From contig NOWV01000063.1 in the NCBI GenBank assembly GCA_003344405.1, forward strand, positions 62,001 through 126,000: a stretch of DNA of 64,000 nt. The letters run 5' to 3'. The notes beneath the pieces were generated by a model, which was not told the origin of the DNA, did no database searches, and was given only the letters and a program-made list of their open reading frames with translations. Both the position numbers and the translations under genes were made by a program. This stretch comes from Trichoplax sp. H2. Its lineage: Eukaryota > Placozoa > Uniplacotomia > Trichoplacea. The stretch's first letter is position 1. Each line of letters opens with the position of its first letter. Positions 39,743 through 53,400 of the stretch are shown here, in pieces.

Positions 39743-42700
39743 ATGACTACAAAAGAAGTTAGCAAACCTCTTACTGGTACGGTGAATATCTGCGTTGTTG
39801 GCCTATCTGGTTTCAAGCAAAATTCTGGTAATATTGGCGTCGGTAAATCTTGTTTTTGTAATCGCTTCGTTAGACCTAAAGCTGATAGTTATATCAATAA
39901 TCACGATTCAGCTTTATATAGCCTTAGCGATTTTAACTCACCAGTTGTTAATGGTGACCATTACTTGTATTGGGGACAAGTTGTACGAAATTATGAAGAT
40001 GATAATAGCCGAATAGTCTATCGTGTTATTGAGCAAACCGAATTTATTGATGAGCAGACTGGTGTCCCTTTTTGTGCTGACGACATACTACCATATCACA
40101 AACGTGCCCTCCAAACCAATTTGTCCTCGGATGGCAAAATAGCATACTATAATAGCGATCAAGTCAGTTTGCCTAATGGATATCCTCAAGACTACATGCC
40201 AGATAGCCAACTAAATATTGACGGTTTTATCTGCGTATTCGATATCAAGTCTAATAATAGTGATGCCAATGGATATTTCGAACTGCAATTTAAATTTTTC
40301 CAAAGCCTGATAGATGAATTATTTCAAGTAGGAAAACCGTTCTTAGTTGCAGCCACGAAATGTGATGAAAGTGATAATCAGTCTTTATCAGTTATCAGCG
40401 AATTTATTTCGAATAAACCTAATATCCCATTGATCGAAACATCTGCTCATCGAAATATAGGCATTGATGACGCTTTTCGTGCATTAGCTCAAATGATACT
40501 TCTAGAATCGGAATTTGTTTTCAAGCCAATCGATTATAGCGTTGAAGAAGCCAAAAAAAATGAAGAAGAAATTTCTTTAATAACTGAACTTAATCAAATA
40601 TTAGAAGATCATGTGGACAGTTGTACGACCAAGTGGAGTGAAGTCATTGACGATATCCAAGACGATTTAGCTTATGTCAAGGTTATTGACTGTATTGGAA
40701 GCGAAGCAGCACAAAAACAATTTCGGAAACATTTACGTAAACTTAAGGCTGATCTAGAAGAACGAAAATATTACGAATATATGTCATTACTTCCTAAGAC
40801 ACTACAGCAGATTTGGCCAACCTATTCTGCCCTATTACGAACAGTTGGCAGTGTTGAAAATTGGTCTACTTGTTGCAATTGGATAAGACATAATATGGGA
40901 ACTTGTCATAAATATATCATTATCTTTCCCGATGATTTACCTTGGAGTGAAAGCGATCATTTACTTCGTGACGACCCCCGCATACCCTACGACTTACTAC
41001 TACAAAGCGATGCCGAGGTTATGTTTAGAACTCATATCAAAAATCTCCGTGAACGTAGAGAGGTAGATCTAGCAAAGTTAGAATTTCGTAAACTTTTAAT
41101 CCACATACCTAATATTCTTCCTGGGATGGATATATCTGCTATCGAGTCTTATGTAAAATATGAAACTTGCTACATAAAATTATCAGTAAACGATCGGAAG
41201 CAGATATACCAAGAATATCAGTCAGATCTTACTGAAAGGTGTAGAACAGATTTCATCGAATTATTATTTGAATCGCCAGATATTTGTAAGGCTTTGCTAC
41301 AAGCAGATAATGATTATACTAAATTAGATATATCCCAGTTGAAGGGTTGCATTTCGAAAGATAATCGCTACAAGCGCTTAAAACACCTTAAATCGACAGA
41401 CATAGATCAAATTTTATTAGATTATGTCATTTGTATGCATGGTAAAGGCAGATGTATTTATGGTGACGGGAAATGCATGAATAAAGTAATGAGAGGAATA
41501 ACGGCGAAGCATCCACGAGAAGAGCATAGTAAATATGACATTAGGTACGTATACTTGTATTAGCCAGTCCTTACAGAATGTTGTTTATGAGTGGAAATCT
41601 GAACTACTTCACGCTAGCTATTTCAGTTTTCTTTCAGTTTACATGGAACCAATTTTAAATTTAAATTCGATAACTATTTTTCGTTTCCATGACTTGGTCG
41701 TAAAGATTATGCTTATGTGCAATGTGTTGTGATCCATACAAAATCGAACGTATCCTCGATCGTTTGTGGAAGAATAAGAAATGCAGTATTGATCAAAATA
41801 AGCCAGAAGATATTTTGATTGAAATGCCATTTGAAGGCGATATGAAGAAAATATCTCTACAATTAACATCACTTCATAGTAAGTCTTCGCTCAGCATTCT
41901 TAAATAGAACTATAGTAGCAAGGTAAAAGATAACAATAATTATCGTCATTATTTCGAATTGCAACTATAATATGTAGGTGCTCACCACGTAAACGCAAAT
42001 GAATTCCAAGGATTTGTATTGATTTATTCAACTCTAAGGCTAGCATCATTCGTCACAATGAGGTCAATATCACAGCTACAAGCTGATAAAGGATTTTCTT
42101 AAATACAATTACCTTAATGCTGTTAATAAGTGACGTTGCTCACTAGAATGAAAAAAATGTTCGACTTGCACTCCTAAATCGTGGCAATTTATTTACTGTT
42201 AGGAATTTATTTTTATCTCTACCGCAAGATATTCCAGTTTTGGTATTAGCGGTAACCGATGCAGATTTCGATTATGGTGTTTCCTTCGATCGTGCCTACG
42301 CTGCCAAACTTCTAGCTGATGGAAGTAATTTGGCGAAACAACGAAATAACTTTTTATGGCTATATTCCCCCCGATTTCCTAATCATGGTGGGTTTTTGCA
42401 TCAAAATACGTATAGTGATTTACCGATTCAATCGGATTGATGATTAATTTATATTTTTATTACATATCTTTAGTTGGCGATTTTTCGTTGTTTTTCTCGT
42501 TGGTATTGAGTATTTCTCTTAGTAAAGCTGGCCTGCCATTAAAACGCGTTGCCGCGACTTCACTATCATCTTCTGCTCCATCACTAATTGATAGCATAAG
42601 AAAAAGTAAAGGATCGACCTCGAGTGCACAGAAAAACCTATTAGTACCCACTAATAGCGCAAAAATGAAATATTCTGATGCGGTAAATGAGAACCAGCCA

Positions 42701-45700
42701 GCGTTATCAACAACGATGCAAAACAATGTAATTGATCTGTATAGTAGACAACGTTGTGAATCTATGCACGGAAAGAGAAAAACTGGTAATTATACCTCTT
42801 TCGATCAAGGCTCCGATACTGAATTAGATGAAGAACGAAACTACATACCTACCGCAGAGAAAATAGATAATTTAATCTCAAATTCTGGTAGCATTGATGA
42901 GGATGAAGGCATTAATGCTGTTAACAATTTCGCTGACATTAAAAAAATGTGGGAACAAAAATCTATATCAACAGACGCGGATAACACCTCTAAAGTATCC
43001 TTAACAACACCTGATTTGAGCACCCAAAGAAATGTGTCTATAGATGGTACAGCAATTGACAATACCGATTCAAATTCCACAGTTCCTCTTGATTCTGATG
43101 CTAAAGTCAATGATGTGGTTACTGATTCTTCGGCTTCTCATAGTCCTAGTCCGTTTAAGGAGTCATCAATAGTTCAAGAATCCGTCGCAAGGCCTAAAAC
43201 AATTTCTTCCAAACTAGTATTACCTATAGCCGTTGAAGAAGAAGATATTATGACAATAGATAAAACTTCTGCTACTTACTCAAGTTCTGAACTAAATGCT
43301 ACTAATGTAAACAGTACTCCAGTCAATTCAGAGTATGGTACAGATGAAGTTGATTGTAGCCCAGCAGCTCTGAAAATACAATTGCCTCATCATCGTACAA
43401 AATCTAAAGAGACAAACATAGATGATATTATACATACAACAACAAGAGCCATCAAGGAGACGAATATAGACGATGTCATACCCACAAGAACAAAAACCTA
43501 TAAGGAGACGAGTCTTGATGACGTTATAGAAACCAAAATTATTCAAAAGAAAGAAACAAACTTAGATAATATAATATCTAACAAGGAACCTAGCATTCTT
43601 GCAGTTACTGATCTCACTCAGAGTCGCCAAACTACTCGTAGCTCTAATCACTCACAAGATAATATCCTACCTACCAAAATGAGCAAAACAGTTAGCAGCT
43701 ACTCAATATCTGATGTGCAATATCCGAAGACCGAGCATACAGTCGGTCTTGTTAAGCAGATCAGCGCAGATACTTCTAAAAGCTATGGTTCGAAAATTCA
43801 CTATGGACTGAAAAGACAGTCATCATTATATAAAAGTGAAAGTTTACCAACTTTAGTGCTATCATCGAATGCTGATGACTTAGCAAAATCTCCAGATGCT
43901 CAGCATAACACGACAGCACCGCTGGCTTTGCCTGAAGACTTTGAGCATACAGTGGTAAAAGATGAAACTACCCCATATGTGAGAACAGGAGTAAAAAAGG
44001 AAAATGTTAGGAGAAAAAAATTTTCCTTTTATTCTAAGCATGCATTCAGAAACAGAGAACTTTTTGGTAATAAGAAAGCACAGACTGATAAGTCACCGGA
44101 AGTAAAAAATCAATCAGAACCTGAACAGACTCGCCCGAATAGGTTGCTATCACCTGACCGAGAACCTGAACTGGTAAGGCCATCCGGTGGACTGTCGCCT
44201 ACATCGACATTGCGTAGAGTTTTTAGTGGGAGCTCACCTAGATTTTCTAACGTATTATCTGTCGTAAGTAATATCGTTACTTTGATCTTCGGAATATCTC
44301 ACCCTAGATTAAGTCTTTAATAAATTTATTATCGTATCTCTGTAAATTTTAGCCGAACCGTTTGCAACTTGATATTCATGGCTCAGATGATTCTGAGGTA
44401 GGTAAAATAAGATACTTTTGATTCTAAATTTAGAAAATGTATTATCTAAATTTTGCTCTAAAATTTCGAAGGACTCGTGTGAAGAAGCACTTTCAAAGCT
44501 CAGCAGCTCGCGTATATTGAAGGTATAACTTACGTATTAGTTGTACACTAAGAAAACTTTCTGTGTTACCTATTAGACGACGTTATTTATATTGAAATAA
44601 TTTTTTCTTTCTTCCATCACTAATATACTGTAATCTGATTTCTAAGCTATGAAATGTCGTTTAGATATCTTGTATTAATGCTTATTAAAATTTTTATTTC
44701 TTAATGTTCACTGCTTTTAGAATGACTTCTTACAACTATTACGAACAAAAAAATATCGGCAAGATCAACAGAAAAAAGCTAAACGAGATCAAAAACGTCA
44801 GCGAAAAGAACAAGAAAGGCGATTAGAAGATGAACGTCGAAAGCAGCGTAAGCAACGACGAACAGATGAAAAAATAAATAAAAAGATATCCAAACTACAT
44901 TCAACTTCATGTCAATCACAATTCACATTAAATGATATGGCTAAAAACAAGAGTAACATGGTGCCGGATTTTATAGAAAATTGTATAAAATACTTGGAAA
45001 AACATGGTATTTATGCACTGTATAATTTCATTCGCGCCGTAAAATATATATCGTGTATGGTATCGCCCAGATAAAGTGATGTCATAAATTTTTGTTAGGT
45101 AAACAAATTGTTGGACTGTATAGAGTTAGCGGTAATAAAGCTGATATCGAAATGATCATGAAATGTGTCTCAGAAGGTAAATTGAAGATAACTTGAAATT
45201 ATTTTTAATCTAAAATCATTTAAAACTTTCATCACTATTTTCCTTTTTATTAGATCAAGATGTTCATTTCGAAACTCTTTGCATCGGTATACACTCGGTA
45301 GCAGGCGCTTTGAAAAATTTTTTCAAAAATCTTTCCGAGCCGTTAATACCAACTAATGTGTACGACCAATTGCTCGAATGTGCTGGTACGATATCAAAGT
45401 AGAATGCTGATACGTAACTGTATATAACCTACCTGCATGGCTAAGTTCCTTATTGCCTGTTTATTAGATATGCAAATGCAAGATGAGAAGTATTCAAATC
45501 TAAGATCAATCATTAAGAAATTCTCGGAAGTAAATTTGGCAGTATTTTCTTTTATGTTGGAACATCTCAGAAGGTAACATGTATAGAATTGTAACTAGGT
45601 TATCGATGTAGATTAATGGCAATTTATCTAGTGCGACTGCGTGTGTAAACGATCATGAATATTATTGATCATCATAATTTACATATTATTCCATATAGAA

Positions 45701-45882
45701 TATGTGATAATAATGTTCACAAAATGAACAGTGAAAACCTGGCAATTGTCTTTTGGCCCACGTTTGTTAGGATTACTATCAGCACTGCTAGTATAGCTCA
45801 AGATAATGCGAAATGGACCTCAATTTTGAAGTCTTTTATTGATGGCTATACTGAGATATTTACTTCTAGCACTACTATTTAA
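39743..45882 (+). CDS. p190 RhoGAP (ARHGAP35/ARHGAP5 homologue)
   Basis: Turns off Rho by speeding GTP hydrolysis; acts at the cell cortex in adhesion and cytoskeleton control. Twelve exons: 39743-41544, 41706-41878, 41978-42062, 42203-42409, 42523-44263, 44353-44397, 44472-44522, 44721-45006, 45099-45176, 45254-45385, 45468-45573, 45699-45882; 4890 nt, 1629 aa (human about 1500). Order: N-terminal GTPase (P-loop GVGKSCFCNRFVRP, TKCDE, ETSA), FF-domain region to about residue 560, a pseudoGTPase part from LCLCAMCCDPYKIERIL to about residue 755, a long Ser/Thr-rich linker, a basic coiled stretch (RRLEDERRKQRKQRR) and the RhoGAP domain with the arginine finger in GLYRVSG. Oddities: the region matching the first of the two vertebrate pseudoGTPase domains appears absent, and the linker is about twice the usual length with a 16-residue repeat. 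The small exon 4/5 border is the least sure. Confidence 0.93.
43406..43582 (+). repeat. In-frame 48-bp coding repeat, four copies
   Basis: Inside the p190 linker, units begin at 43409, 43457, 43505 and 43553, exactly 48 bases apart, each reading ETN(I/L)DD(V/I)I or a close variant followed by a basic Thr/Lys-rich half. DNA copies are diverged while the protein core is kept, which suggests the motif is under selection, perhaps as a docking motif. Confidence 0.85.
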
Positions 45883-46917
45883 TTGGATTATATTGTTTAT
45901 TACACCTGTACACAGCTTAGCTGCACCTGTAACGCTACCTAATTTGACTATTGAATGAAATTCTTTCCACTATGTAAAAGCATTTGTACTTATCCTTATA
46001 GTACTTTTTATATGTCTGCATGAGATAGCAGGAAAATCTGTAGTTGGCTCTTTACAACAAACGACATTATGGTATTTAGTTATGTCAATTCAGTAAAATA
46101 TTGAAGTTCACAGTCCTTCATTGATATAAGCTGTGACTATTGCATTTTAAAAATTTCATATGCAACTATTGTACTTATTGTGTGTATATTTTGTCAGTAG
46201 TGACCTAGCAACAAGTAATCACGATACATTTGCAAAGATTCCATCTTTCAACGATGTGAATAGGTGTGTTGTACACTATAGCTATTCTGTTTGAAAGCAT
46301 TTGGACTTTTTTTGGAAGGGTCGTCCTATGCAATTGAATAATATTCATTTACGAAGCTATTTTAATAGCCTAATTAGATAATGATATTCTTGATACGTTT
46401 TATTGTATTTGTTATTCTAGTTTAGTTGAAGTATACGGTTTGTGAATAATTATGCTGCGATACAATGAGTAGAGAAGGAAAGGCTCGTAGACTGTAGCAA
46501 AGATTCTTGATTATAGTTATGATATAATATTCTACATGGGCTTGTTTATCACGAATGGATGTGCCTTTGCTTGATTATTCAATGGAAATTTTTCTACTAA
46601 ACAACGTTGACGTTATACCATGTTATTACAAATGCTGGCGTATATTATGCAATGCATGCTAGCAAAATTTTTTTGACTTTCCAATCCTATCCCATGACAT
46701 TGACCAGCGCATGCAGTGCAGCAATTTGCAACGATGCTATTGTAATCGTCCTGTAACTGTGTCCTTTCTGTCCGTTACCGCGTATAGTATGTGGGTAGTA
46801 CGATGTGTTTACTTTCTTTTCAGACTGCGAACAAGGGAAAAAATAGTACTGAAACTCATGTAAAATGACTATACTTTATACCATTTTGGAAGGAGAGTCG
46901 AATCGCATAGTCATAAT

Positions 46918-47290
46918 TGCTACGCACAGCCTTTGTTACGCAGTACTGTACACTGTAGACTAGAGACTCTGCAAGGGTTCTACAGTACTGTACTGTACTG
47001 TACATTTACAGTACTGAACTGTACTGTACTGTACAGTACATCACGAGCCTTTGTTACGCAGTACAGTACAGTACACTGTACTGTAGACAGTGTACTGTAG
47101 AGTAGAGACTCCGTTCTACAGTACTACAGTACAGTATGCAGTACTGTATGTGTACAGTCCTTGTCCATCACGAGCCTTTGTTACGCAGTACTGTACTGTA
47201 CTGTATACTGTAAATACAGTACTGTACAGTACTTGTCCATCACGAGCCTTTGTTACGAGTACTGTACTGTATAGAGACTGGTTACTGTAC
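46918..47290. repeat. GTAC-rich palindromic minisatellite
   Basis: Four copies of a core (CGAGCCTTTGTTACG, first copy changed to ACAGCCTTTGTTACG) lie near 46928, 47046, 47170 and 47245. They are separated by runs built from GTACTGTAC and TGTACAGTA, which are self-complementary and can form many alternative hairpins. TCCATCACGAGCC precedes the later copies. Short open frames across it are by-products of the repeat. Confidence 0.85.
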
Positions 47291-48051
47291 TGTACTCAAG
47301 CTTGTGGTTTGGTTTCAACCGACAGCACACGTACTATCAACGATCGACTGCATCTGGTGTGAATGGACACGGGTGTACGTACCCTTGCGATGCACGTCAC
47401 TCCAACGTCGGTCAGCGCTATCACTCACTATATCCTCTTCTTCTACTTCTCCATTGATCCACTAACGGAGAATATCGTCTGCCATTTTTAAATCATTGAG
47501 TAAGTACAAAATGAAATATTTTCCAATGGATTATCCACATGAATTTGTCAGGATGACTTTGTTGTTGCGTCTTGGTGTTGTTTTTGTATTGCATTTTAGA
47601 GTAGTATAGTCGTACAATTATTACTGGTAGTAGCCTCATTGAAAGTGTAATACCATTAGACATGGCAAGTTGTCAGGACGGATAGGATAAAAGTAAACGC
47701 TGCAGAAGTTACACTACAAATGACAAAAATCCAAGCGATAGTTACTATTCTATTCTAGCAACTGAAATAATGACAGGACTCATTACTGGATTACGTCTTT
47801 AGGGCTAGCAGTTTTGCGAGAGGAAAATTTCACAGCTGTTCATAGAACTTGGTAAAGCCCCCAGTTGGTTTACGCTTATTGTTGTCATGAATTATTGTTG
47901 TCACTGTTATACAGCACAGTACTAGTTGGTAAAAGTGTTTTCCTATAACAGATCCACGTAGTTATCCATTTGGATACTTTGCCAATCCATTTTAAAAGTC
48001 ATAGTTGATGTTGTTCGCCACACTCTTATTGTACTTACGTATATGATATAG

Positions 48052-48630
48052 GACAAGACTACCAAGGCTATTGCGATATTGTACAATTTGATTCCACATC
48101 CAAGACCAATACTGGCCCCTTTCGTGTAAGCATCAATTCAGAATTGTTTTGACAGCGATTCAATCTCAATCATACTCGTCGTTCATTGAAAACATTCAAC
48201 AAATGACAACATGATTCCTCATAACTGCAGTCGATAGAGCTATTCTACCTAAATTGGAATGCGTTGCTTAGTCTGTGATGACAATCTCTTGTACACCACT
48301 GTAACGTGTCGATGTAGAGCTTTTACTTTCCAAAGATTATTTCTACTTCAAAGTGGAAGCCATGAAGTCACTGTCGAATGCATACCCGTAGTCCACTATC
48401 TACTGTACTCGTATGCTATAAATAAGTTCAATGAATCGCGGACCGTTCACATCGTTAAACCAACTGAATCGTATGGTATAAATTGTCTTCATTTAGAAGT
48501 AGTTTCCACTCATTTAGTACCTACTATGATAGAAATCTCCAGCAGCAAGTATGTAAAAAATACAGAGAACCAAAGGCACAAAACTGCCCTTACAGTAAGT
48601 AGAGAACGGTATGGGCCTTGCATGTCTTGA
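48052..48630 (+). other. Possible exons of an unidentified gene (PKD-like?)
   Basis: A short stretch 48052-48128 reads QDYQGYCDIVQFDSTSK and ends at a GTGTAAGC donor. A 123-codon open frame ending at 48630 follows, with LQSGSHEVTVECIP, NKFNESRTVHIVKP and GINCLHLEVVSTHLVPTM. The pattern of a Gly, then VTV, then a VHIVKP strand resembles PKD/Ig-like extracellular repeats such as those of polycystins. I could not connect the two in a firm splice model, nor find a start or a stop with confidence. Could be a gene fragment or chance. Confidence 0.25.
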
Positions 48631-50477
48631 CGTGATAGAACGTGTCCGCTATGACACTCGCTGGAAATAATGATAATTTAATGAACAAGTATCAGTTAAT
48701 ACTGGATACTGAAGATTTTGTGTAAGATCACTTCGAAGAAACTACAATATTCAGTGTAGCATTCAGCAAATTATCAATATTAAGACATTGATATTCGTAT
48801 CATTCTTTCATGTCTACTCGTATTTCGTATTCATCCATTACCTATAACGCCTATACAACAAGACGATTATTCCTTTTGCTACTTGATTAATCGTTCCAAC
48901 AATATCTAGCGCACTTTACCGTACACCTGTAGGCATGATTCCACGTATATCAAGTAACGTTTGACATGATATCGTCTTTTAATTTACTCATATTATATTA
49001 ATTATTGCCTCACTCTTTCAGTTGCTTATTTTTTTTTCCCCTGACGTCATGTTTTCTACTCATCGAACGCTGTCGGTAGCACTGATGACATTAAAGAATA
49101 GATATCATGATATAATCATGTAATATCAAGTTTACTGTGCTTCTTACAATTAAAGTATTACTTTTCCTTGACAATATTAATCTATCCTTCGTGCCGTGAG
49201 TCTCGCATATTTCTCTGAACAGAAGATGAATTTCTAAATTGTCTTAACGGCTCAATATAACGCAATTATGACATGGGGCATGTTGAAATAACCATATCGA
49301 TCTGTCGGCGGGGGGGTAAGTTACCATTAATTCGTTCAAGTAAGCTTACCGTAAAATAAAGATTAGAAGTAGAACTAAATTCGATACCGCTACCACCATT
49401 ATTAAATCGGTAATTAATAATAGTTAACATTGGTCCATTGATGAAGAAAAAACTACGTATTCAATGATAATAGTACAGCAAAAGTAAGAAAACAGAAAAC
49501 CCTAATTCAAATTTATTCTTCATTATCCTATTGTATCTGACAATACCGTTATATCAACTTTCCAACTAAAACTTTCAAAGTCCATCCTAATCGTACTAAT
49601 TATTTGTTCAGTTTTTTATCATATGCAAGAGTTTTCATAACAGAAAAATAAGAAATTGATCCTATACAGCACAATCTGTTTCCTTTTACATTTGCGAACA
49701 TTAGAAGACAGTTATCGCGATTGTATAGTAGATTAATACGACATTGAATTAATCATAATTATAATCGGCTATTATAACACTTTTTAAATTCATCGCTTTA
49801 AGTTAAGGGTTTTATGATATCGTTAGTGGCAAGAGAGTTGGGCCTGCCTTGTTGTTGATTTTGCTATCAGTTTGGGCTAAAGTAAACAAAGCAAGCATAT
49901 TAACTAACTATGATTATAGAACATTGATTCTTATAGTGCACAGTTATAGCTATTACTAGAGCTTGAATATCAAACATTAATGACCTAAGATATCAAATAC
50001 TACAAAACGTCCTTTACGACATAAATTATATGTCCTTGACGAGCTTATATTTATAACTTATCTTAATAGGCAGTATGTATTAATTTAGAGAGATGGCTAT
50101 TGAGTTGGTAATTGCTTTTGAGAGCCATTTCCTTTCGCTATTTCACGCCCTAATTATTGAGATAAAATTGTAACATCTGTTGATAAAATTAGGACTTCTT
50201 AACAAATTTCCAAGGCCTTAAGAGTATATCATTTGCATTTATATTTCAAACTACCCTAAATTCGGCTTATACGTCCTTCATTACACTTTTCTACCTCAAT
50301 TTATATCTCATATAATTCTAAGAAATGTAATTTAATTTAAGAGCAATTTCGGTCTTTTCTGCTTAGAGACCTAGTAAACAAATTTGTTTAAATATTAGAA
50401 TATCTTAAATAGTAAGTACTGTATTGATGTTGGCAGATGCTTTAAGATCTCTCGGCGCCATCGAAATTTAAGAAGCA

Positions 50478-53400
50478 ATGTATAGTGATTTCGACGGATT
50501 TCAAGTTGTTAGTGGCAAAGCACCAGCAATAGATGAAAACTGGCCTCCTGCAAGCGATGCAACTTCAATAGGTTCTATTACTCAGACTATCAACGAACAA
50601 TCGATGCCGAAGGATTTTAGGTCTGTCTATAAATAATCGGATATAATTACTGACAGGGTGATTCTAGAAATTATGCTAAAATTGTCATAAAGAACTACTT
50701 AATGTAACACTCCATACTTTAAGAAATCATACTATCTAATACGTGAATGCAAAAGAAGCAAAAGTAATCGCGTAAATTTGTCAGAACAACTTTTACTATG
50801 TACACTGTGCTTACGTATGACGTCCTACGATTAACGAATAAGATTGGTATTCACTCACATGTTCTGTTCTTACTGACTATAACGCTAAGTTATAATAATG
50901 CCAAACATAATTGGAATTTTACTACTTTATCAATATACTGTATAGCTAGTGAATCAATTTTTTGCTTGATAAACCTTTAGGTTAGATAAATTTCAAAATG
51001 TAGAAGATGAACAAGTGCAACTTAATCGATCTCTACTAGCCTTAACAACACACTTCGCTCAGGTACGTCAAAATTTCATGTAAAAGTGGAATGTATAAGT
51101 CTTACTGGCCAATAAAACGTATCGCCAAGCAGTATTAAATCCATTATGAAGCAACGTGACACTTTTATGATAACAGTTAATCTAAAAACATAAGAGATTT
51201 TATCAATCATGCCACACTTTACGATGCAATTAGATTGAAATTGGGTTTCTCATCTCTTAATCGTCTATTTTAATTAACTTATTTCGCAACCTACATAGGT
51301 TCAATTTCGCCTTAGACAAATAGTCGAAGCTGACCAAGAAGAGAAAGAGGTAAGATAAAAACTTTGAATTCATGACCTATGCTGGTATTGTTATATTGGC
51401 GAAAAAAGTGATTTTAGGCAATCTGAGTAAACAATTAAAATTAACATTGTTTCATACCTTTTATACCATAATTATTATTTAAGGTACTTCTACGCGAGCT
51501 TGAACGATTCGCCTTTCAAGGAATACCCGAACTCAACGGTTCTAATCCCACAGCTGTAGTAGAGGAAATGGTACGACATTACCTTATATATTTGTTTCTA
51601 TTTGTCCTCTCATTTTTGGCTCAATCAACATTACCTATTAGACTAAAACATTTATGTATATTCCTGTTTTTCCATTGCTTTCACCTAGAGCCATCGTGAA
51701 TACGAGCAGAAATTAGATCGCCAAAAAGATAGTCAGCAAAAACTAATCACGCACTTGAAACTTCAGTTAGAAGACTTGGAGCGTTACGCTGCTCAGGTAA
51801 TTCGGGTATTAACACGCTATGTGCAATTAACGACCACGTAATTCTAATCTAAATGATTTGATACGCAATGGATTGATTTATTTTATCTGCAAAATGTTAA
51901 TGAAATGAAATAATTAATTAAAAATACAATCAACTTTAGGAAAGTGCTAGATCCACCGTAAGTAGACCCAATTACGATCTACATGATAAACAACGTGTTA
52001 TCATTGATGAGTTAAGGTTAGGCTTGAATTTAAAACAAAAAATACTTCATCCATCGTTCTGATGACTATCGATTAATGTGAAATTTAAACTCATAATTTA
52101 AACTTAGGAATCGCCTTGGTATCAAGTTGGATAGTTTCGATTCATTAAAGTAAAATGATTTACCATTTAATAATTGATTAAAAATAGGTTTCTGTTCCCA
52201 GATAATCTTATTCTCCTTTTAATATGTTCTTGACTACTAATACTGTATCCAGAGCTGAAGATTTAAAATCAAAAATCGATTTTGCTGTTAAGCAGGTTAA
52301 GGCTGTTTTAATGATACTATAAAGTATAAATCTTTTTTTCTAAATCGGTTATAAACTTTCATTAAATCTGACTGTTTCATCTTCTATTCATTAGTTAATC
52401 CGTCCTGTGAGATCAAAGGTTATAATAGTAGTATAGCTTCAATAACTTGCTCTTAAATACTTTAACGCCGATCCTCAACTGACTCTTTCGGATATTACTT
52501 CAGGAACAGTTAGTCAAGCAGCTGACCACGCAAGTTATTGATCTAGAGCGCTACATATCCTACCTACAAGGTGACACAAATAGTCCAGGTCCTTATGGAA
52601 GATTTACTCGGATGGGCATGCCATATCCATCCCAGGTAAAGCAATTGCACTAGGCATTTTGTCATTTAGTCCTAGCTATCTATAAGTTTTATTTTAAAAT
52701 CCATAAAATATCAAACCATGTACATTATTTACCTCCATGCATCATCCTTATTTTAATCCTAATGATTCATCCAATACATAAATAGCAATCTGTATCGAGT
52801 CCTCCGCGCGCTTCAAGCAGAAAATCAGTTGTTAGCAATGATGAGTTCTCGTATGACACAAATGATGATTTGAGTTACTATGCAGATTCCATTTCATCCA
52901 TAGATGCGAAAAGACAACTTCAGGCTTCTACGGCCAATGTAAGCTATGATCATTGTAAGAGCTAAATAGTTCAAGCGTTATTTATTTATATTAATTTCAA
53001 GCTAACTATTTCGTTTATTATTTAATCTATATACGTAAAGAATTTTGTTAACTGTACTATTTAAGGGTTAAGCATATCATTTAGTGCTCTTGTTGTTTGT
53101 TGCATTTAGGTAAAAGAACCTGAAATGACTTTTGTTAGAAGAATGTTGAAAATATTAGATATTTTTGGAGGAGGGTAAGACTATATTATATATTAGCATT
53201 ATCGATGAATGCTATATCATAATACAGCACATGCATAGCAGCTCACTGGTTATTAAAAAATTTTTTAACTTAGATCGGATGACCTCCGTATTGGTGTAAA
53301 ACCGCTAGTACCCACCAAAATAGATACTAGGTATAAAGAAATCTGTAATTGGACTTACACTTGTCGTACGATTCGCCATTTCACAAAATGCTTCCGATCA

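Larger units (their letters stand above)
45883..50477. other. Long intergenic stretch with minisatellite and possible exons
   Basis: Holds the p190 3' UTR, a GTAC-rich minisatellite (46918-47290) and a set of possible exons at 48052-48630, listed separately. From about 48760 to 50477 I see nothing but AT-rich DNA and a 7-base G run at 49310-49316; the last part should hold the RUNDC1 promoter. Confidence 0.5.

Noticed and set aside
41535-41732. 65-codon frame reading into p190 exon 2
   Set aside because: The true exon 2 is in another frame (LCLCAMCCDPYKIERIL); this frame is intron plus out-of-frame exon.
47090-47465. Open frames rich in Tyr, Val and Leu across the minisatellite
   Set aside because: They only reflect translation of the GTACTGTAC repeat.
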